Shown in pieces: positions 16,175-24,878 of a stretch of DNA of 64,000 nucleotides. The translations under genes and the position numbers were made by a program. Under the pieces are notes generated by a model. It ran no database searches and was not told where the DNA came from. It worked only from the letters and a program-made list of their open reading frames with translations. The stretch comes from JANMEB01 sp041740495. Its GTDB lineage: Bacteria > Planctomycetota > Planctomycetia > Pirellulales > Pirellulaceae. The stretch is taken from NCBI GenBank assembly GCA_041740495.1, contig JBGSLW010000260.1:16677-80676 (forward strand), in the 5' to 3' direction. Numbering within the stretch: position 1 is the first letter of the stretch; each line of letters starts with the position of its first letter.

Positions 16175-17292
16175 CCAATTTTAGAATCGTGGGGATCGGG
16201 ACTGCGTTGCCGCAGCATTCGATTTCCCAGCAAGGCGCTGCCACCTTCGCGGCCACGGTGATCGACCCCAAATCCAGCGGGGGCAGCAAACTTCCCACAT
16301 TGATCCAGGGATTGTATCGGCGAGCAAGGGTTCAATCCCGATATAGCGTATTGCTGGAGTCGTCGTCCGACACGGAAGCCACGGCGGAGCGTTTTTATCG
16401 GGCGGCGACTAGTGGAGAAGATCGCGGGCCCAGCACCGCCGACCGGATGAACCGTTACGAACTCGAAGCCCCTCGGATTGCACGGCAGGCGGCAGCGGCG
16501 GCGTTACAGGCTGCAGACCTCGATCCCGGCGCACTGACGCATTTGGTGACCGTTTCATGCAGTGGCTTCTATGCCCCGGGGATCGATTGCCACCTGCAAC
16601 AGCAGCTCGGATTGTCTCCTTCGATCGCCCGCGTGCACGTCGGATTCATGGGATGTCATGGGGCATTGAATGGTCTCCGCGTCGCACACGCGTTTGTACA
16701 ATCCGATCCGGCAGCCCGGGTCATGGTTTGTGCCGTCGAACTTTGCTCGCTGCATCATCAATACGGCTGGGATCCCCAGAAAATCGTAGCGAATTCGTTG
16801 TTCGCCGATGGCGCCGCGGCCCTGATTGGCTGCGCCGACCGCCGACCGCCAACTGAGGCCCGGCTGTTTCCTGGAAGTTTGGTCGATAGTTACTCGCTGG
16901 TCGTCCCTGAAACGGCCGAGGTGATGACGTGGCGCATCGGCGATCACGGCTTTGAAATGTCGCTGGCGCCGGAATTGCCGGAATTGATCAAGCGTGAATT
17001 GCCCGCTGTGCTCGAGCAGTTTCTAGGGCGCCACGGTTTGACTCGGCAGGCGATTCGAAGTTGGGCGATCCACCCTGGAGGGCCGAGGATTCTGTCCGCG
17101 GTTGCTGACGCCGCTCAACTGACGGCCGAAGAACTGCAGCCGTCTCTCCAAATCTTGCAACGCTTTGGCAACATGTCGTCACCCACGGTGCTTTTTATTC
17201 TGGAGGAACTGCGCGCGCGGAACGCGGAACTTCCCTGCGTCTTATTGGGTTTTGGTCCGGGTCTCAACGTCGAAATGGCGCTACTTTGCTAA
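16171..17292 (+). CDS. Type III polyketide synthase (chalcone/stilbene synthase family)
   Basis: A 373-residue homodimeric-type ketosynthase. The complete catalytic triad is visible: Cys130 in VTVSCSGFYAPG, His301 in WAIHPGGPRIL and Asn334 in RFGNMSSPT. It should extend an acyl-CoA starter with malonyl units and cyclise the chain to an alkylresorcinol, pyrone or related aromatic. The start ATG overlaps the stop of the flavoprotein gene (ATGA), and a longer open frame exists upstream but would run through that gene. It is the last gene of a four-gene operon with two methyltransferases and a flavoprotein. The closest characterised logic I know is the Streptomyces Srs set (type III PKS, methyltransferase, flavin hydroxylase) for methylated phenolic lipids, though the methyltransferases here are of a different family. 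Confidence 0.93.
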   Translation: MTNFRIVGIGTALPQHSISQQGAATFAATVIDPKSSGGSKLPTLIQGLYRRARVQSRYSVLLESSSDTEATAERFYRAATSGEDRGPSTADRMNRYELEAPRIARQAAAAALQAADLDPGALTHLVTVSCSGFYAPGIDCHLQQQLGLSPSIARVHVGFMGCHGALNGLRVAHAFVQSDPAARVMVCAVELCSLHHQYGWDPQKIVANSLFADGAAALIGCADRRPPTEARLFPGSLVDSYSLVVPETAEVMTWRIGDHGFEMSLAPELPELIKRELPAVLEQFLGRHGLTRQAIRSWAIHPGGPRILSAVADAAQLTAEELQPSLQILQRFGNMSSPTVLFILEELRARNAELPCVLLGFGPGLNVEMALLC

Positions 17293-17339
17293 CAGCGGCT
17301 TGGAATGGCCTGGCGGACCTGCGAGCGACTTGGAACTGG

Positions 17340-19094
17340 TTAACGCGTGGGCAATTCATAGCAGACGGCTTCGGCCGCGTTGCGGACGAACAAGAGGTTG
17401 CCGACGACCACCGGATGATTCCACGTCTTGCCCGGGAGCGCCTTCAGCTTGGCCAACTCGCGATGCCCCTCGCCGGTGGCGGCAAGCAACACCAACTCGC
17501 CCGTTTCCGAAATGACCAGCAGCAGATCGGAGTCTGCGAGCAGCAACACCTGCCCTTTGCCGTATCGTCCCGCCTTCCATTTCGAACTTCCATCGACCAA
17601 GTCGATACAGCAGAAGACCGCGTTGTCGAAGCCAAACGCCAGGCCATCGTGAATCACGAGATCGTTGAAGTCTGGTTTGAGATGGCGCGAAGTCCATTTT
17701 TCGCGGCCGACGAGCGTTCCCTCCGAGTCCCGGACCTCGATGAGCCGCGTGCCCGATCCCAACCCGGTTGGAATCAAGACCTGCGACTCACTCACGATTC
17801 CCGGCTGCAGCGCCCGGTAGCCTGTGTGCCGCCATTCGTAGTTCAACTCTAATTTGCCCGTCGAGGGATCGTGAAATTGAGCCCCCGCGTCCGTGAGTAA
17901 GCCGACGAGTTCCCTCCCCAACAGAGTGACCGTTTGCAACGAGCCGTACGACATCTCACTGGCAGCGGCGGACCATTTCAGTTCGCCAGTCGCATCGTCG
18001 AAGGCAAGGATTCCCTTGTCGCCGCTGCCGCCCGCATGCACAACGACAACGCCCCGGGTCACCAACGGCGACGAAGAAAAGCCCCACATGGGTGGTTGGC
18101 GACCCGCCGCGATTCGCAAATCAACCGTCCAGGAAGGCTCGCCATTTGCCGCATTCAATTTTTGCAACCACCCCTCGGCGCCCAACGAGTAGATGGAGCC
18201 GCCGGCAATCGTAGGTGTCGCGCGCGGCCCGAGTCCCCCGAGGGCCTCGAAGAACCGCGAGGGGAGCGCGTGGGCCCATACTTGCTGACCGCTGCGTGCG
18301 TCGTAACACACGGTCGCCTCGTTGTCCCCGCGCTGTTCCTGCGTGACCAGATAGGCGCCTGCCACGGCAAACGACGACCAACTAGGACCTACCTTGATTC
18401 TCCAACGCTCGACGGGCGGATGCGCTGTCCAGTCGCTTTCCAACAAAATGCCATGCTCCGCCCCATCGCGTCGAGGACCCCGGAACCCTGGCCATTCGGG
18501 ACGGCGAAACGCATCGCTGGATTCCGCAGGGACGTGGCGGTTGCCCGCGTCTGACCGTTGGCTGGCGAGAAACTGATCTTCGGGGGTAGCCTTCCACCGC
18601 CAGTCCAGTCCAAACGCGAAATTGCCCCACACGCCATCGGTCTTGAGAAGTGCCGTGATACCTGCCGCCAGAAACGTGAGCACCAGCATGAGCCCCACGC
18701 GGGCGCGCGCCGGGCGCCGACGTGCCAACATCGCACCGATCGCAAACCCTGCAAGGCCGAGGGGTAGGGTCATCACAACGACCGGCGCATCGCGCATGGT
18801 GGCGTCCAGCAACGCGATCACCAGGACGAAAACTGCGGTCAGTCCCGCCAGCGCGGAGAGGCGTTCCGTCCACGAAACGCCACTCGCAAATAGCCACCAC
18901 AAACCGATCGCCAATCCCAATAGAAACGGACCAAACGCCGCAACAGCCCAAATCATCGCCGGGCCGTCTTGCACCAGATCGGGGACGAACCTGGCGACGA
19001 TCATCAGCAGTAGCAACAGAACGGGGATCCAGATTCGCTTCACGATCCGAAGTGTTTCGGCTGCCGGCGGTTGACCATCGACCTGAGCGTTCAT
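17340..19094 (-). CDS. Membrane PQQ-type beta-propeller protein
   Basis: A 584-residue protein. The first 150 residues contain four to five transmembrane helices, then a linker, then a PQQ/quinoprotein-like propeller from about 205 on. Blades are recognisable as CYDARSGQQVWAHAL, KLNAANGEPSWTVDL, AFDDATGELKWSAAA and CCIDLVDGSSKWKAG. WPGFRGPRRDG at the start of the propeller is a hallmark of planctomycete outer-membrane-like PQQ proteins. No PQQ-ligating or calcium-binding catalytic residues could be assigned, so it is probably a binding or scaffold protein. It converges with the PKS operon (47 nt apart) and follows adk on the same strand. Confidence 0.85.
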   Translation of the reverse strand: MNAQVDGQPPAAETLRIVKRIWIPVLLLLLMIVARFVPDLVQDGPAMIWAVAAFGPFLLGLAIGLWWLFASGVSWTERLSALAGLTAVFVLVIALLDATMRDAPVVVMTLPLGLAGFAIGAMLARRRPARARVGLMLVLTFLAAGITALLKTDGVWGNFAFGLDWRWKATPEDQFLASQRSDAGNRHVPAESSDAFRRPEWPGFRGPRRDGAEHGILLESDWTAHPPVERWRIKVGPSWSSFAVAGAYLVTQEQRGDNEATVCYDARSGQQVWAHALPSRFFEALGGLGPRATPTIAGGSIYSLGAEGWLQKLNAANGEPSWTVDLRIAAGRQPPMWGFSSSPLVTRGVVVVHAGGSGDKGILAFDDATGELKWSAAASEMSYGSLQTVTLLGRELVGLLTDAGAQFHDPSTGKLELNYEWRHTGYRALQPGIVSESQVLIPTGLGSGTRLIEVRDSEGTLVGREKWTSRHLKPDFNDLVIHDGLAFGFDNAVFCCIDLVDGSSKWKAGRYGKGQVLLLADSDLLLVISETGELVLLAATGEGHRELAKLKALPGKTWNHPVVVGNLLFVRNAAEAVCYELPTR

Positions 19095-19237
19095 GGTGCA
19101 AGGAATCCCAATTGAGAAACAACGGATCGCGGATCAGTCTACAGTCTACAGCCTACGGCCTAACTCCACGCATGCCTGCGGCGGATGGCTCAGCGTTGGG
19201 ATTCGAACAGGAGCCGCAGCGCTGCGAACGGGGAGCG

Positions 19238-19831
19238 CTACGAACGGGGAGGGGTGAGAACTGCCGAATCGATGGCTTGAAGAATTCGCTCGAACACTTC
19301 GGATACTGCGCCGACGCCGTCGATCCGACGCAGCAGTCCTTGGGAATCGTAATAGTTGACTACCGGACGCGTTTCGTCCAAGTAGGTTTGAATCCGGCGG
19401 GGGATGGCTTCCGGGTGATCATCCGGCCGGGGATTGGCGATCTTGCCGTAGCGATCGTGCAGGCGGCGAATGAGTTCGTCGCGGGGCACGAACATTTCCA
19501 GGACCACGGTGACACGTTTTCCTTCGTCGGCCAACCAATGATCGAAGGCCTCGGCCTGAGCGACGGTCCGCGGAAAGCCATCGAGCAAAAACCCCGCGCG
19601 GCAATCCCGCTGCTGGACTCGATCTCGAACCACCCCCACGATCAAGTCGTCGCTGACGAGTTTCCCTTCGGCCATGATGGGACCGACGAGTCGCCCCAAT
19701 TCGGAACCGGAACCGACGGCGTCGCGGAGGATTTCGCCGGTGGAGAGATGTGGAATCCCCAGGCGCATGGCGAGCTTCGCCGCCTGCGTACCTTTTCCGG
19801 CGCCGGGAGGGCCTATGAAGACAATCCGCAT
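19238..19831 (-). CDS. adk: Adenylate kinase, short-LID type
   Basis: A 197-residue nucleoside monophosphate kinase converting AMP and ATP into two ADP in the cytoplasm. The P-loop is GPPGAGKGT at 7-15. HLSTGEILRD is the AMP-binding segment, GFLLDGFPRT contains the conserved Asp and Arg, and DRYGKIANPRPDDHPE replaces the long zinc-type LID, making this the compact-LID form. The ATG at 19831 sits three bases after GAGGAA; a GTG directly upstream is a weaker option. It is the last gene of the ribosomal protein run. The map, infA, rpmJ and rpsM genes that often follow secY or adk are not here. Confidence 0.95.
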   Translation of the reverse strand: MRIVFIGPPGAGKGTQAAKLAMRLGIPHLSTGEILRDAVGSGSELGRLVGPIMAEGKLVSDDLIVGVVRDRVQQRDCRAGFLLDGFPRTVAQAEAFDHWLADEGKRVTVVLEMFVPRDELIRRLHDRYGKIANPRPDDHPEAIPRRIQTYLDETRPVVNYYDSQGLLRRIDGVGAVSEVFERILQAIDSAVLTPPRS

Positions 19832-19940
19832 CACTTCCTCGTCACACCGTGGATCCTGCGATCGACAGGTTGGATTTTAAGCCAAGCGATGGACCGAGGG
19901 AACATCCGCTGCGGGCGAAATTGCGTGCGAAAATGTCGCG

Positions 19941-19961
19941 GGGGAAACCCGCGGGTTCCCC
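19941..19961. repeat. Palindrome between secY and adk
   Basis: GGGGAAACCCGCGGGTTCCCC is a near-perfect palindrome in the 162-nt gap between secY and adk. There is no U-tract after it on the minus strand, so it is not a standard terminator. It may be a processing or attenuation hairpin. Confidence 0.55.
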
Positions 19962-19993
19962 AGGCAATACGATGCGAATAACCGGTCGCCGAC

Positions 19994-21355
19994 CTATTCC
20001 AGCATCCCTTTGTAGTTGCGCATCACCAGGTGGCTATCGATCTTCTGGACCAGATCGAAAGCCACGCTGACCGCGATCAGCAGTCCCGTCCCGCCGTAAA
20101 AGCGGGAGATGGTGGAATCGATGCCCAACAGGTGGGAGACGACGGTCGGCAGGATGGCGACTAACGCCAAGAAACCGGCGCCGACATAGGTGATCCGTTC
20201 GATCACGCGTTCCAGATAATCGGCGGTGCGCCGTCCGGGGCGATAGCCTGGAATAAACGTCCCGCTGTCCTTGAGATTTTCCGAAATCTCTTTGGGATTG
20301 AAGGTGATGGCGGTCCAAAAGTAGCAGAAGAAATAAATCAGGACGATGTAGCACAGGTTGTACAAGACCGATGTCTGACGGCCGAATGAATCGCTGAAAT
20401 TCCTGAGAAAATTCTGGATCCCGCCCCCCGCGGGGAACACGTTGGCGAACGTCGAGAACAATAGCGGCGGGATCATCAACAAACTGCTGGCGAAGATAAT
20501 CGGCATGACGCCGGCCTGATTGATCCGTAGCGGCATGTACTGGCGGGTTCCCCCGTAGACGCGGTTGCCGCGAACATGCTTGGCGCTCTGCGTGGGGATC
20601 CGGCGTTGGGCGAGCGTAATGAACACCACGCCCACCACAATGGCTACAAAGAGAGCGATCAGCGCCAGGACCGTTTCGATCCCGATGGTCCCGCGGGTGA
20701 ACCCCGTCAACTCCGGCTTGAAGCTGCCGATATTTCCCCAAAATGCGGCGGGCAAGTCGGCCACGATCCCGGCCATGATCAACAAGCTGATTCCGTTGCC
20801 GATCCCAAATTCATCGATCTGTTCCCCCAGCCACATCAAGAACATCGACCCGCAGGTCATGATCAAGATCGAGGCAAACTGCCAATAGATGGTCAAGTTA
20901 CCTGCTTCGTTGTTGAACGGCCGCGCGGTCACACCTTGGGGCATGATCACAAACCACAAATATGCGGCGCTTTGGATCAGACAGAGGACCAGCGTGAGGT
21001 AGCGGGTGTACTTATTGATTTTCTTGCGGCCGGCTTCCCCTTCTTTCCGCAACTCCTCCAGCGGTTTGTACACCGTGCTCAGAAGTTGAAGGATGATGCT
21101 GGCGGAGATGTACGGCATGATTCCCAAGCCGAAGATGGTGGCCTGGTTAATCTGGCTGGCGCTGAAGATCGAGACCCGCTTGAAGAATTCACCCAGGGCC
21201 CCCGAGGCGTCGGAAAGAATCCCCAGCTTGGCCTGATCGATGATCGGGAGTGGGATCTGGGCGCCGACCCGGAATATCGCCAAGAGGAACAGCGTCAAAA
21301 AGACTTTGCGGCGCAGCTCCGGAATCGTGAAGATAATGCGGAGTTTTTCTAACAT
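19994..21355 (-). CDS. secY: Preprotein translocase subunit SecY
   Basis: A 453-residue, ten-helix channel of the Sec translocon. Recognisable blocks are FRVGAQIPLP near the first helix, FGLGIMPYISASIILQLL, IGNGISLLIMAGIVADLP, and GTFIPGYRPGRRTADYLERVIERIT, the cytoplasmic loop and helix that contact SecA and the ribosome. The N-terminus MLEKLRIIFTIPELRRKVFLT is standard. It lies downstream of rplO as in most bacteria, separated by a 138-nt spacer containing a tandem repeat. The downstream gene is adk. Confidence 0.97.
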   Translation of the reverse strand: MLEKLRIIFTIPELRRKVFLTLFLLAIFRVGAQIPLPIIDQAKLGILSDASGALGEFFKRVSIFSASQINQATIFGLGIMPYISASIILQLLSTVYKPLEELRKEGEAGRKKINKYTRYLTLVLCLIQSAAYLWFVIMPQGVTARPFNNEAGNLTIYWQFASILIMTCGSMFLMWLGEQIDEFGIGNGISLLIMAGIVADLPAAFWGNIGSFKPELTGFTRGTIGIETVLALIALFVAIVVGVVFITLAQRRIPTQSAKHVRGNRVYGGTRQYMPLRINQAGVMPIIFASSLLMIPPLLFSTFANVFPAGGGIQNFLRNFSDSFGRQTSVLYNLCYIVLIYFFCYFWTAITFNPKEISENLKDSGTFIPGYRPGRRTADYLERVIERITYVGAGFLALVAILPTVVSHLLGIDSTISRFYGGTGLLIAVSVAFDLVQKIDSHLVMRNYKGMLE

Positions 21356-21440
21356 AATTCAGCTCCTCCTGCCTTGGCCTGCGCTGCCGATATTCCTAAG
21401 AGTGAATTCCTGGTCGCAAACTCCGACGCGGAAGGTCGGT

Positions 21441-21512
21441 TACCGTGACTTCCAAACCTACCGTGACTCTTGACGTTAGCGTGACTCTTGACGTTAGCGT
21501 GACTTCGCCGCT
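21441..21512. repeat. 18-bp tandem repeat reaching into the 3' end of rplO
   Basis: Units of 18 bp start with TACCGTGACT or TAGCGTGACT at 21441, 21459, 21477 and 21495. The middle two are nearly identical (TASCGTGACTCTTGACGT). The fourth overlaps the last codons and stop of rplO (stop at 21494-21496), so the array appears to be seeded by the end of that gene. On the transcript each unit reads AGTCACGCTAA or similar, repeating the rplO stop region. Confidence 0.85.
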
Positions 21513-21991
21513 TTTTTGCTCTTATTGCGCACGACCGGCTTGGGTCCGGAAAGAATTTCGATGCTTCCGCCCGCCTTTTCGATCTTTTCTTTGGCGGATT
21601 GGCTGAGTTTGTGCGCCACGACCTTCAGCGGCTTGCTGAGGTCGCCGTTGCCCAGGATTTTCAGTTCGTCGTACCGCCAGCGGATCAACGATTTGGCTTT
21701 GAGCGAAACGGGGGACACTTCTTCGCCTGCTTGGAAGTGGGTTTCCAGATCGGCCACGTTGATCGTGGCGACAGAGCGGGCGAATTCGTTAGTGAAACCG
21801 CGTTTGGGGATCTTGCGCACCAGAGGCATCTGCCCCCCTTGAAAGGCCGGCTTGTGCGACGATCCGCTCACGGAGAATTGTCCCTTGTGGCCGCGGCCGG
21901 AGGTCTTGCCCTGTCCGCTGCCGATTCCGCGTCCCAAGCGTTTCGTTCTGCGGTATTTGCTTACCCCTTGGTGGACATCATGGAGGTTCAT
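21494..21991 (-). CDS. rplO: 50S ribosomal protein L15
   Basis: A 165-residue L15. The Gly-rich N-terminus (RLGRGIGSGQGKTSGRGHKG) binds 23S rRNA, followed by FQGGQMPLVRKIPKRGF and the C-terminal SQSAKEKIEKAGGSIEIL. It is slightly longer than the roughly 145-residue standard owing to a Lys-rich tail. The start overlaps the rpsE stop as ATGA. The rpmD (L30) gene often found between rpsE and rplO is absent, which is common outside gamma-proteobacteria and Firmicutes. Confidence 0.97.
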   Translation of the reverse strand: MNLHDVHQGVSKYRRTKRLGRGIGSGQGKTSGRGHKGQFSVSGSSHKPAFQGGQMPLVRKIPKRGFTNEFARSVATINVADLETHFQAGEEVSPVSLKAKSLIRWRYDELKILGNGDLSKPLKVVAHKLSQSAKEKIEKAGGSIEILSGPKPVVRNKSKKAAKSR

Positions 21992-22470
21992 GAGAGTTCA
22001 ACTCCTCGCAAGCGTTGGACATCTTCGATGGTGGTCAATTTGGTGAGGGCATCGATCGTGGCTTTGACCAAGGTCACTGCGTTGTTGGTGCCAAAGCTCT
22101 TGGTGAGGATGTTCTTGATTCCGGCGGCTTCGCAGACGGCGCGGGTGGCTGCGCCGGCGATGACGCCCGTCCCTGGTCCAGCGGGCATCAACAGGACGCG
22201 AGCGGCGCCGCACCGCCCTTCGACTCTGTGTGGGATGGTCTCGTTGACCACCGGGACGCGGACCATGGTTCGAGCTGCCTGTTTGTTGGCTTTTTCCACG
22301 CTGGGGGGGACTTCGTTGGCCTTGCCATAGCCCCAGCCGACCCGGCCGTGGCCGTCGCCGACCACCACCATGGCGGCGAAGCTAAAGCGGCGGCCCCCTT
22401 TGACCACAGCGGCGCAGCGCTTGATCTTGACCGTTCGTTCCACGAGTGATGATTGTGATTCGGATGCCAC
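21988..22470 (-). CDS. rpsE: 30S ribosomal protein S5
   Basis: A 160-residue S5, involved in decoding accuracy and mRNA entry. VVKGGRRFSFAAMVVVGDGHGRVGWGYGKA is the double-stranded RNA-binding-like domain, and GRCGAARVLLMPAGPGTGVIAG leads into the C-terminal domain. The GTG at 22470 was chosen since it gives the usual short N-terminal arm (ASESQSSLVERTVKIKR) and has GGGAG about 11 nt upstream; a TTG at 22491 also fits the frame. A 116-nt gap separates it from rplR, unusually wide for this operon. Confidence 0.96.
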   Translation of the reverse strand: MASESQSSLVERTVKIKRCAAVVKGGRRFSFAAMVVVGDGHGRVGWGYGKANEVPPSVEKANKQAARTMVRVPVVNETIPHRVEGRCGAARVLLMPAGPGTGVIAGAATRAVCEAAGIKNILTKSFGTNNAVTLVKATIDALTKLTTIEDVQRLRGVELS

Positions 22471-22586
22471 GGTAACGTGTACTCCCAACAAAAATGACGT
22501 CTGTTACGTTCGTCGCTGCGGGCCGAGTTGCGATTTCGCCAGGATTTGCCCCGGCGGGATCTCCGCTCGATCCGTAGGGATTGCTT

Positions 22587-22955
22587 TCAAAACTCCAAGC
22601 CGCCGGCCCGCGCCGCGTTAGCCAACTCGGCGACGCGGCCATGATATTTGTATCGCCCCCGATCAAAGACAACTCGTTTCACTCCGGTCGCCAAGGCTCG
22701 TTCGGCGATCTTGCCGCCGATCACCTTCGCCGCGGAGCAATTCCCCCCGTGGGCCAGTGCCGACCGCACGTCCTTTTCCTGGGTGCTGGCAGCTGCCAGC
22801 GTCTTACCGGACAAGTCGTCGATCAGCTGGCAGGAGAGGTGTTTGTTGCTGCGGAAGACGCTGAGCCGCGGCTGTTCGGCGGTCCCGCGCAGTCGTTTGC
22901 GGACGCGATTTGTGCGTCGCCAGCGCCGCACATTACTCAGTTTTTGGTGTCGCAT
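22587..22955 (-). CDS. rplR: 50S ribosomal protein L18
   Basis: A 122-residue L18 that binds 5S rRNA together with L5. The conserved signature is RLRGTAEQPRLSVFRSNKHL, followed by the Asp/Gly segment VFDRGRYKYHGRVAELANAAR and the C-terminal GGLEF. The length is normal. It sits between rplF and rpsE in the standard spc order. Confidence 0.97.
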   Translation of the reverse strand: MRHQKLSNVRRWRRTNRVRKRLRGTAEQPRLSVFRSNKHLSCQLIDDLSGKTLAAASTQEKDVRSALAHGGNCSAAKVIGGKIAERALATGVKRVVFDRGRYKYHGRVAELANAARAGGLEF

Positions 22956-23005
22956 GGTCTCGTTCTCAACTAGCTAGGATCCAAGGCAGCGGAAACGCTG
23001 CGCCG

Positions 23006-23548
23006 TTAGCCGGCAGCTTTTCCGGGTTTGATTTTGACATGTTCGCCGACGTAGCGGACCCCTTTTCCTTTGTACGGTTCGGGCTTTCGCGCGGAGCGGA
23101 CAGCGGCGGCGAACTGGCCGACCAATTGTTTGCTGCAGCCCTTCACCGTGATATGCGTCTGGTCGGGACAGGTGACCTCGAGTTCTGGGGGGATCGGGAT
23201 CTGAATCTCGTTGGCGTAGCCGACTCGCAAATTGAGATTTTTCCCTTTCAGGCTGCAGACATAACCGACCCCGACGACTTCGAGTTGTTTTTCGTAGCCT
23301 TGGGTGACCCCATCGAACATATTCTGGATCAGGGCGCGGATCGTCCCGTGGGCGGCTTTGGCGCTTCGTTCTTCCGACTTGCGAAGGACGTTGACGACCT
23401 TGCTGGCCTCGTCGACCTGAACCTGGATCCCTTGGGGGATGTCCAACGCCAACTTGCCCTTGGGGCCTTCGACGTTGACGGTCCGCGGACTGACCGCGAT
23501 TTTGGCCCCGGCGGGGAGGGAGATCGGCAATTTACCTATCCTGGACAT
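23006..23548 (-). CDS. rplF: 50S ribosomal protein L6
   Basis: A 180-residue L6, two tandem domains near the factor-binding stalk. It begins MSRIGKLPISLPAGAKI and ends with the typical signature EPYKGKGVRYVGEHVKIKPG. The two repeats of the fold (IAVSPRTVNVEGPKGKL and NLRVGYANEIQIPIPPEL) are visible. It lies between rpsH and rplR. Confidence 0.97.
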   Translation of the reverse strand: MSRIGKLPISLPAGAKIAVSPRTVNVEGPKGKLALDIPQGIQVQVDEASKVVNVLRKSEERSAKAAHGTIRALIQNMFDGVTQGYEKQLEVVGVGYVCSLKGKNLNLRVGYANEIQIPIPPELEVTCPDQTHITVKGCSKQLVGQFAAAVRSARKPEPYKGKGVRYVGEHVKIKPGKAAG

Positions 23549-23621
23549 GAGCGTTTCTCTGGTTGAATCCTGCGTGCAAAGCGGCGGGTGTGGAATCGAT
23601 CGAGTCCGGCGGGCGAAAATC

Positions 23622-24017
23622 TTACCAGACCTGGCAGATCACCTCGCCACCGAGTTTCCGTTGGCGTGCCTCACGATCACTGACCACGCCGTTGCTGGTA
23701 CTGAGGATGGAAATCCCCATGCCGTTCAAGATCGGCCGCAAGTCCTTGGCGCGCCGATAGATCCGGCAGCCAGGCTTGCTGACTCGTTTGATTTGGCGAA
23801 TGACCTGTTCCCCGCTGGGTCCGTATTTCAATTCGATTCGCAACTGGGCGCTCGGTTGGCCGGCGACCTCGGCCCAATCCCAGATGAACCCTTCCCGTTT
23901 GAGGACATCGGCCACCCCTTTTTTCAATTGGGAGGCGGGCATCTCGACGTGCGGGCGCTCCACGCGGACCGCGTTGCGGATGCGAGTCAACATATCGCCG
24001 ATTGGATCCGTCATCAT
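23622..24017 (-). CDS. rpsH: 30S ribosomal protein S8
   Basis: A 131-residue S8, a primary 16S rRNA binder and, in many bacteria, the autoregulator of the spc operon. It starts MTDPIGDMLTRIRNAVR and carries the C-terminal signature GISILSTSNGVVSDREAR. The first of two adjacent ATGs (24017, 24014) follows AAGGGGA by ten bases. It is 14 nt downstream of rpsN. Confidence 0.96.
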   Translation of the reverse strand: MMTDPIGDMLTRIRNAVRVERPHVEMPASQLKKGVADVLKREGFIWDWAEVAGQPSAQLRIELKYGPSGEQVIRQIKRVSKPGCRIYRRAKDLRPILNGMGISILSTSNGVVSDREARQRKLGGEVICQVW

Positions 24018-24031
24018 AAGCAACAATCCCC

Positions 24032-24217
24032 TTACCAACTGGCCTTACGAACACCGGGAATGAGACCTTGATCCGACATCTTGCGGAAGCAGATCCGACA
24101 AATGCCGAACTTGCGGTAAACCGCGCGGGGGCGGCCGCACAGTTTGCAGCGCCGCTCGCGGCGCACCGAAAACTTCGGAGTCCGGTTGGCCTTGGCAACT
24201 TTCGATTTTCGAGCCAC
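24032..24217 (-). CDS. rpsN: 30S ribosomal protein S14, zinc-binding type
   Basis: A 61-residue S14 of the short zinc form. Two CxxC pairs, CKLCGRP and CRICFRK, bind one zinc ion, and the C-terminus SDQGLIPGVRKASW is the usual rRNA-contacting tail. It needs no long N-terminal extension, unlike the zinc-free 100-residue type. It lies in the canonical place between rplE and rpsH. Confidence 0.97.
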   Translation of the reverse strand: MARKSKVAKANRTPKFSVRRERRCKLCGRPRAVYRKFGICRICFRKMSDQGLIPGVRKASW

Positions 24218-24257
24218 TGGTTCAGCCCTGGGTTAACGTGGAATGGATTTCAAAAAA

Positions 24258-24878
24258 TCAGGCGGCGCCCGCCGACTGATTGGTTTCGCGGAACGGCATC
24301 CCGAATTGCTTGAGCAATTCCCGACCTTCGTCATCGGTCTCCGCGGTGGTGGTGAACACGATGTTCATTCCCTGGCTCTTGGTGAATTTGTCGGGGTTGA
24401 GTTCCGGGAAAACCAGGTACTCGCTCAAACCCAAGCTGTAGTTGCCGCGGCCGTCGAAGGCGTTGGGGTTCACCCCGCGAAAGTCGCGGACGCGCGGGAG
24501 GACGAACGAGACCAACCGATCGAAGAACTCGTACATCTTGGCCCCCCGCAGCGTTACCTTGCAGCCGATGGGGACCCCATCCCGCAGGCGGAATCCGGCG
24601 ATCGCTTTGCGGGCGAGCGTGACGACCGGTTTCTGACCGGCGATCAACGTCAGGGCTTCGACGGCATCGTCCAGAAACTTCTTGTCCTGGGTCGCTTTGC
24701 CGACGCCCATGTTGATCACAATTTTCTCGATCTGCGGGACCGCATGCGGGTTGGTGCGTCCCAATTTATTGGCGAGCTCACCGCGGATCTGCTGATCGTA
24801 CCGCAGTTGCATCCGCGGCTTCCCGACCGGGACCTGGGCCGCGGCTTCGCTTTTCTTGCTGGCTTTCTTTGCGTTCAC
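24258..24878 (-). CDS. rplE: 50S ribosomal protein L5
   Basis: A 206-residue L5 of the central protuberance, binding 5S rRNA and the P-site tRNA elbow. Conserved parts are IEKIVINMGVGKA, ARKAIAGFRLRDGVPIGCKV and VRDFRGVNPNAFDGRGNYSLGL. It carries an extra N-terminal arm of about 20 residues (Lys/Ala-rich) compared with the 179-residue E. coli protein. The gene upstream is rplN; rplX (L24), normally between the two, is missing, and only 84 nt separate them. Confidence 0.97.
   Translation of the reverse strand: MNAKKASKKSEAAAQVPVGKPRMQLRYDQQIRGELANKLGRTNPHAVPQIEKIVINMGVGKATQDKKFLDDAVEALTLIAGQKPVVTLARKAIAGFRLRDGVPIGCKVTLRGAKMYEFFDRLVSFVLPRVRDFRGVNPNAFDGRGNYSLGLSEYLVFPELNPDKFTKSQGMNIVFTTTAETDDEGRELLKQFGMPFRETNQSAGAA

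Noticed and set aside
19941..19961. Rho-independent terminator between secY and adk
   Set aside because: No U-tract follows the stem on the minus strand, so it is listed only as a palindrome.
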